Of a stretch of 64,000 bases of DNA, positions 59,853 to 64,000 are shown piece by piece. The number at the start of each line of letters is the position of its first letter. Position 1 is the first letter of the stretch. Origin of the DNA: Monomorium pharaonis (lineage: Eukaryota > Arthropoda > Insecta > Hymenoptera > Formicidae); assembly GCF_013373865.1 (NCBI RefSeq), contig NC_050468.1, positions 10,726,510 to 10,790,509 of the forward strand, read 5' to 3'. The translations under genes and the position numbers were made by a program. The notes beneath the pieces are model-generated. The model was not told the origin of the DNA, searched no databases, and saw only the letters and a program-made list of their open reading frames with translations.

Positions 59853-62800
59853 TTGGCGAAATCGCGATTTAACATGCTGATAGGCACGAAGATGACAACG
59901 GCTCACGCGCGTTTACGCACGCGTCGCAAGAGGTGCGTATATGCAAACACAAGGAATCTACACGCGTGCACACAGGAATGGAGGGGGTGGGAAGAGGGAA
60001 AGGGCGGAGTTGCATTATAAGGTCAAGTTGGGCACCAGTGGGGTACCGGTAGCGCTTGGTACCGGGTCCGGGCAAAAGCGACTTAATGTCCCCATTTGTC
60101 CCGTGCGCTCTCCGGAGGCGATTCATCCTCGCCTCCCTTTTGTGCGCCCCCGCGACCTCGGGTGTCCCACGTCGTTCTATACAAACGGCGTCACCGTATC
60201 ACCTAAATCCACCCCTCCATTCTCCTCCCCTTCCCCTCACCTGAGACAGTAACTCGGAAGATAATTAACTCGGACTCGCTCGTTCGTTCCTTTTTTTTTG
60301 TAGTCGCGCCGAATGAATTCATTCGGGCCAGAGCACCAGAGTGACGTTCCGGCTTGTTTTCGCCGCGCCTTTTTCAAAGGATTCAAGCAAGCCGAGTCTG
60401 TAATTTCGCAATCGAAATCTGTAAATTGTATCGCAAGGTACACAACATTAAATACATTCGGAAAAACATGATGCAGATTTGTTAAAAAATAAATATACGG
60501 AAAGAACGGTTTTGTTAAAACTTTAATTGAGATACAGATTTGAAGAGAATTTTGTTCGATTATTAGAATAATTCTTAAGAGCAGTACAGCAAATAGTTTT
60601 TGACATAGCAATCAGCTTGAGCTGATTTTTCAGAATCACTTTTATGGACAATAATAGAAGGATAGAGACCGAGAGATGTGAAAACGTAACTAATTGAAGA
60701 TAAACTTTATTCGCTTTCAAGTGGATTTGATATTTCTTTTCTGTAATTTTATAATATATATATTTTCAAGTTAATCAAACTGTGCATGTCAAATAAATTT
60801 TTTATCTTCAATTTGATAATCAATATAATAATAATGATTCTTATAAGTCTCTATTATGGCAATGATACTGAATTAATTTGACATTGTGATATTATTCTCG
60901 TTCAATTTAACTTAAAAAACGTTTCAAGACTGAAAATTTATTCGGCAGTTTGATAAATTTGAAAATATATATGAAGTTATATGAGAAACACCAACATTCA
61001 ATCTTGTCTTTAACTAATTGCATTTTGATGGATTATTTAACAATATTATTTTTAGATCTGTACCCACCTATATTTTATTACATACTTTAGCAAAATTGTT
61101 ATTTCCCTATATAGAATATTATAATAATACACATCAAATCGTTGATATAAAACAGTAAGTTTCAAGGGTAATCATTATGTGATCGGCCAAATCAATAATT
61201 ACCAACGTACGATTACCAACTGTAACATCGGACGACGTTATCTTATCTAGTCACGTACATAGATATGGATGTGTATTAAGTAACGTGACGCCGTGTAGAC
61301 ACGCGAATCGCTCGTCAAAGGGATTAAGTCTGTAATCTGGCGTTAAGTCTCAACGCTCATTAGCCTTCCCCGACTTAATCGCGGATTGAGCGTCCGTTAG
61401 GCCGATCCATGGACAGTTCCCGCTAACATTTCAGTTAATTCGCTTAATAATGTCATTTAATAAACGTTCCGCGCTGTTCCGGCCAGCTGGCTTTAGCAAC
61501 TCCGCGTTTTACCGTCGAAAAAAAATTTCAGGCCGCGATCGGCGAGATAATCCGATTTATTATAACCAAACTTAATTGGGATCTTGATCTTTCTCTGATA
61601 ATTTTATGTTAACTCAAAGTACGATTTTATATTACACATTACCTCGCCTAATTGGCGTATTCCGTCGGATTACCCAATCTTCCGCCGTGGTGGCGCGTGT
61701 TGATTTTAAAATGGTTCGCCAGGTACGATAATCCGTGCGGCACGGCGCGATATATCATTCGCGCGACCGCGAACTGCCAAGATGATTCCCGAGGCGTATA
61801 CTTCGCCGCGCGTTTCTCGTCGCCGTTCTCTTTCACCCTCGACAAAACGGAGAGAGGACGAGACTGAGATAGAAAAAGGGATCTCTCGGCGCGTGATCCC
61901 GCGCAAGAGAGGAGAGCCTCGCGAGGAGGACGGACGGCGACGCGATGTAATGGTGAACGGTAAATATTAATCTCAGGCGTTACAATATGCGCGCGGGTCG
62001 CCCCGTCGTGGCCTCGAACCCGCCGTCACGTCATTCTTCAGCCCGGGCTGCTCATCACTCTCCGGACCGAGCCGTGACCAATCCGGAATAAATATTGGCG
62101 ATTATTAACTCGCCACGCGGACCACGGCCGCTGAGGAGGAAGGATCCCGTAGGGGTGGGAAGGGTCTGTCCTGGTGTCTTCGTGAGATGCTTGAGACGTT
62201 AAGTGGTCCCATTAGCTACGTTCCTCTAGGTAGACCGTGCGGCTCGCCGATGGCATTCCTTTGGTCGTTCTACCGTCCCCCTCCCCCTCCCTTTCCCCCT
62301 GCTGCCCCCGTGCGCATTAATTCTCACGGTGCCACGTGTGGCCGCTAATATGGCGGTCCGGAATCTAGATATCCCAATGTCTTCCACTGGTAAATGAGCA
62401 AGATATATTCATCATCGGGATACACTCCAGATTAATAATTACATCAGCACGGAATTGTCTCGATAAATCCTTGCAGTCGTTAAAAATGTATTAGAGTAAC
62501 GTATCAATGGACAGTCACTCTTGGGAGCGTGTAATTTTATCAAAAGGTAATTGACCGATGATACGTTAACAATATCTCGCATGACTGTTCGACAAAGAAT
62601 ATGCGATACGAAAACAATGCTGTGTGCCTTTTATGATACCCCGCGGACGAATCGTACGAGGGACAAGGCGTCGTTCCTTGCGTCCGTTCTCAAATCAACG
62701 GTCGAAATGGCCGTTACAAGAGGGACGACGTGACGGCGTTAGCCAACTCTCCTTGCGATCGACGCGAGATCGAGGATACCCTTTGGATGACCTCGTGGTG

Positions 62801-63408
62801 GCCGGGAAGGAGATAAGCCGAGCGGCGTCCAGGTGTCTCTCTCGCGATAGGCCGACAAAGGGCTCGAGAGGGCCACTCGCACGTAACAGCGGGCAGAGTC
62901 ATCGTTGTCGTCTCGCCCGAAGGGCGGCTGTGAGGAGGGCTCGTGGAAGAAGGACGGTCTAGACCTCTTTTTTTTCCCCCAAGGGGAGACGAAGGGGAGA
63001 TGAGGAGATGGAGATGTCACCGTCGCGTCGGACCGCGTCGAAGCCGAGTCAGCGAATTCCTCGTTCCTTCGTCGAGCCACCATGACGACTTCATCCCTCC
63101 CGACATTTCCTCGCGCGTTAGGCGCGCGGAAACGTAGTTTGTGAGATCATTAATAATATTACGAGGTGTAAAATACGACGTTCTAGGAACGTACGAATTA
63201 AGGATCTAGATCCGCGTGACGGTAAATGTGTAACTAAAAACGGGCGTGCGATTGTGCTGCTGAATCGAGTAACGAAATTGCAGGAATGATGTAATTTCTC
63301 AATTACGAAGGATTATTGCCGTAACCCACATAATTTGTGGAATTGTACAATTGTAATTTACGGATACACGTGTTTTTTGAATGTGTAGCAAATTGACGTC
63401 TCCTCCCT

Positions 63409-63411
<3 letters not shown>

Positions 63412-63472
<61 letters not shown>
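63412..63472. repeat. (CT)n microsatellite
   Basis: Uninterrupted CT array of about 60 bases; the Arg-Glu frame on the other strand is its translation. Confidence 0.96.
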
Positions 63473-63476
<4 letters not shown>

Positions 63477-64000
63477 ACGTGTTTTGCCCACCAATCGCGC
63501 ACGCGAGCTTCATTTTTGAGCCTCTGAGGAAGATTAAATTTACACATAGTAGCGCCGCGGAACAATACCGGCGTTGTTTGCACGGTGTGGTAAATATTTG
63601 AGTGCCATCCCGTCGCGCGCTCTCACCGTGCCACGCGTTGCTACGCTCCGCCCGGCCGCCTTCTGTTCGAGCTAGCCCAAGGGCTCGAACTTCAGAGTAC
63701 ATACTAATTCCCTTTGCGCGCTCTTGCCGATCGGTGTTTGCTTCTGCCACTTCGCTTTAATTGTTCGCGAATCGCACGATAATGACTATCGAGCGACCGT
63801 GGCCACCAAAAGAAAGGGGCGATACGATCGATACTACTCTCCGATTTCTTCGGATGTTTACTTGAGATATTTGCGATGGACCAATAAATTAAAACGGTGA
63901 TTTTAAGGAGAGTACCTAGCAAAGATGTTTATTAGCATTATTTAGCGGTATTTAATGCACTGAGAAAAAAGTGTTTGACATTTATAACTATAATTGCATG

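Larger units (their letters stand above)
58230..64000. other. Non-coding DNA to the window end
   Basis: AT-rich at 58230-58500, 58960-59390 and 60390-61250; CpG-rich at 59760-60240, 61430-63290 and 63480-63900. A minus-strand frame ending exactly at a donor (TCTCAG/GTGAGG at 60241) is the only splice-like feature and is weak. No RNA gene or transposase seen. Confidence 0.5.

Noticed and set aside
60241..60400. Minus-strand exon-like segment ending CTCAG/GTGAGG
   Set aside because: The frame is open and an acceptor-like TTTACAG exists, but the pyrimidine tract is poor and the peptide is not recognised.
63142..63156. TGAGATCATT, matching the first ten bases of bantam microRNA
   Set aside because: The match stops after ten bases and no precursor hairpin surrounds it.

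Overview
The window looks like nuclear DNA of an insect, most likely a hymenopteran and probably an ant. The basis is the mosaic of CpG-rich patches (many CGCG, TCGA and GCGCG strings) alternating with very AT-rich patches, the unusually high density of (CT)n/(GA)n arrays, the TTAATTA-rich non-coding DNA, and small palindromic non-autonomous transposons in the AT-rich patches. The assignment is an inference from style; no diagnostic gene was found.

No complete protein-coding gene, rRNA, tRNA or CRISPR array could be supported. The longest open frames (about 190-235 codons) lie in CpG-rich or simple-repeat DNA, have no recognisable domains, and are what low stop-codon density gives by chance. 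The window is best read as intergenic or very long intronic DNA. Three + strand segments look like small exons: a CpG-rich leader-like segment ending in a strong donor at 16551; a 66-nt segment at 34548-34613 with a good acceptor and donor; and 40859-40962, with an acceptor, a start codon, 20 open codons and a consensus donor. They could be the 5' part of one + strand gene with introns of about 18 kb and 6 kb. If spliced in that order, the start codon in the second segment would give only a short upstream frame, and the main start would be at 40903. This is a hypothesis.

Mobile-element remnants: a dead Tc1-type transposase (about 17150-17880; the second catalytic Asp reads Asn, the Glu reads Lys, with stops and frameshifts); palindromic family A (two copies, 942-1183 and 18331-18592); palindromic family B (two copies, 28357-28600 and 54054-54356, with nearly identical arms of about 90 bases); palindromic family C (one copy, 4484-4753); and less certain elements at 35917-36350, 36800-37255, 57376-57479 and 3499-3645. 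The ends of family A, family B and the 35.9-kb element resemble each other (CAC, one base, GAAAAAA).

Simple repeats are everywhere: more than a dozen (CT)n/(GA)n arrays, a 94-base (TG)n, (GAC)n and (TCG)n arrays, a (TA)n/(TATG)n compound and two (CT)n-(CG)n compounds. The most unusual unexplained stretch is a GC-rich island at 57600-58215 set in AT-rich DNA, with several stem-loops in a row at 57913-58095. It is the best place in the window to look for a structured RNA, though a transcript is not shown.
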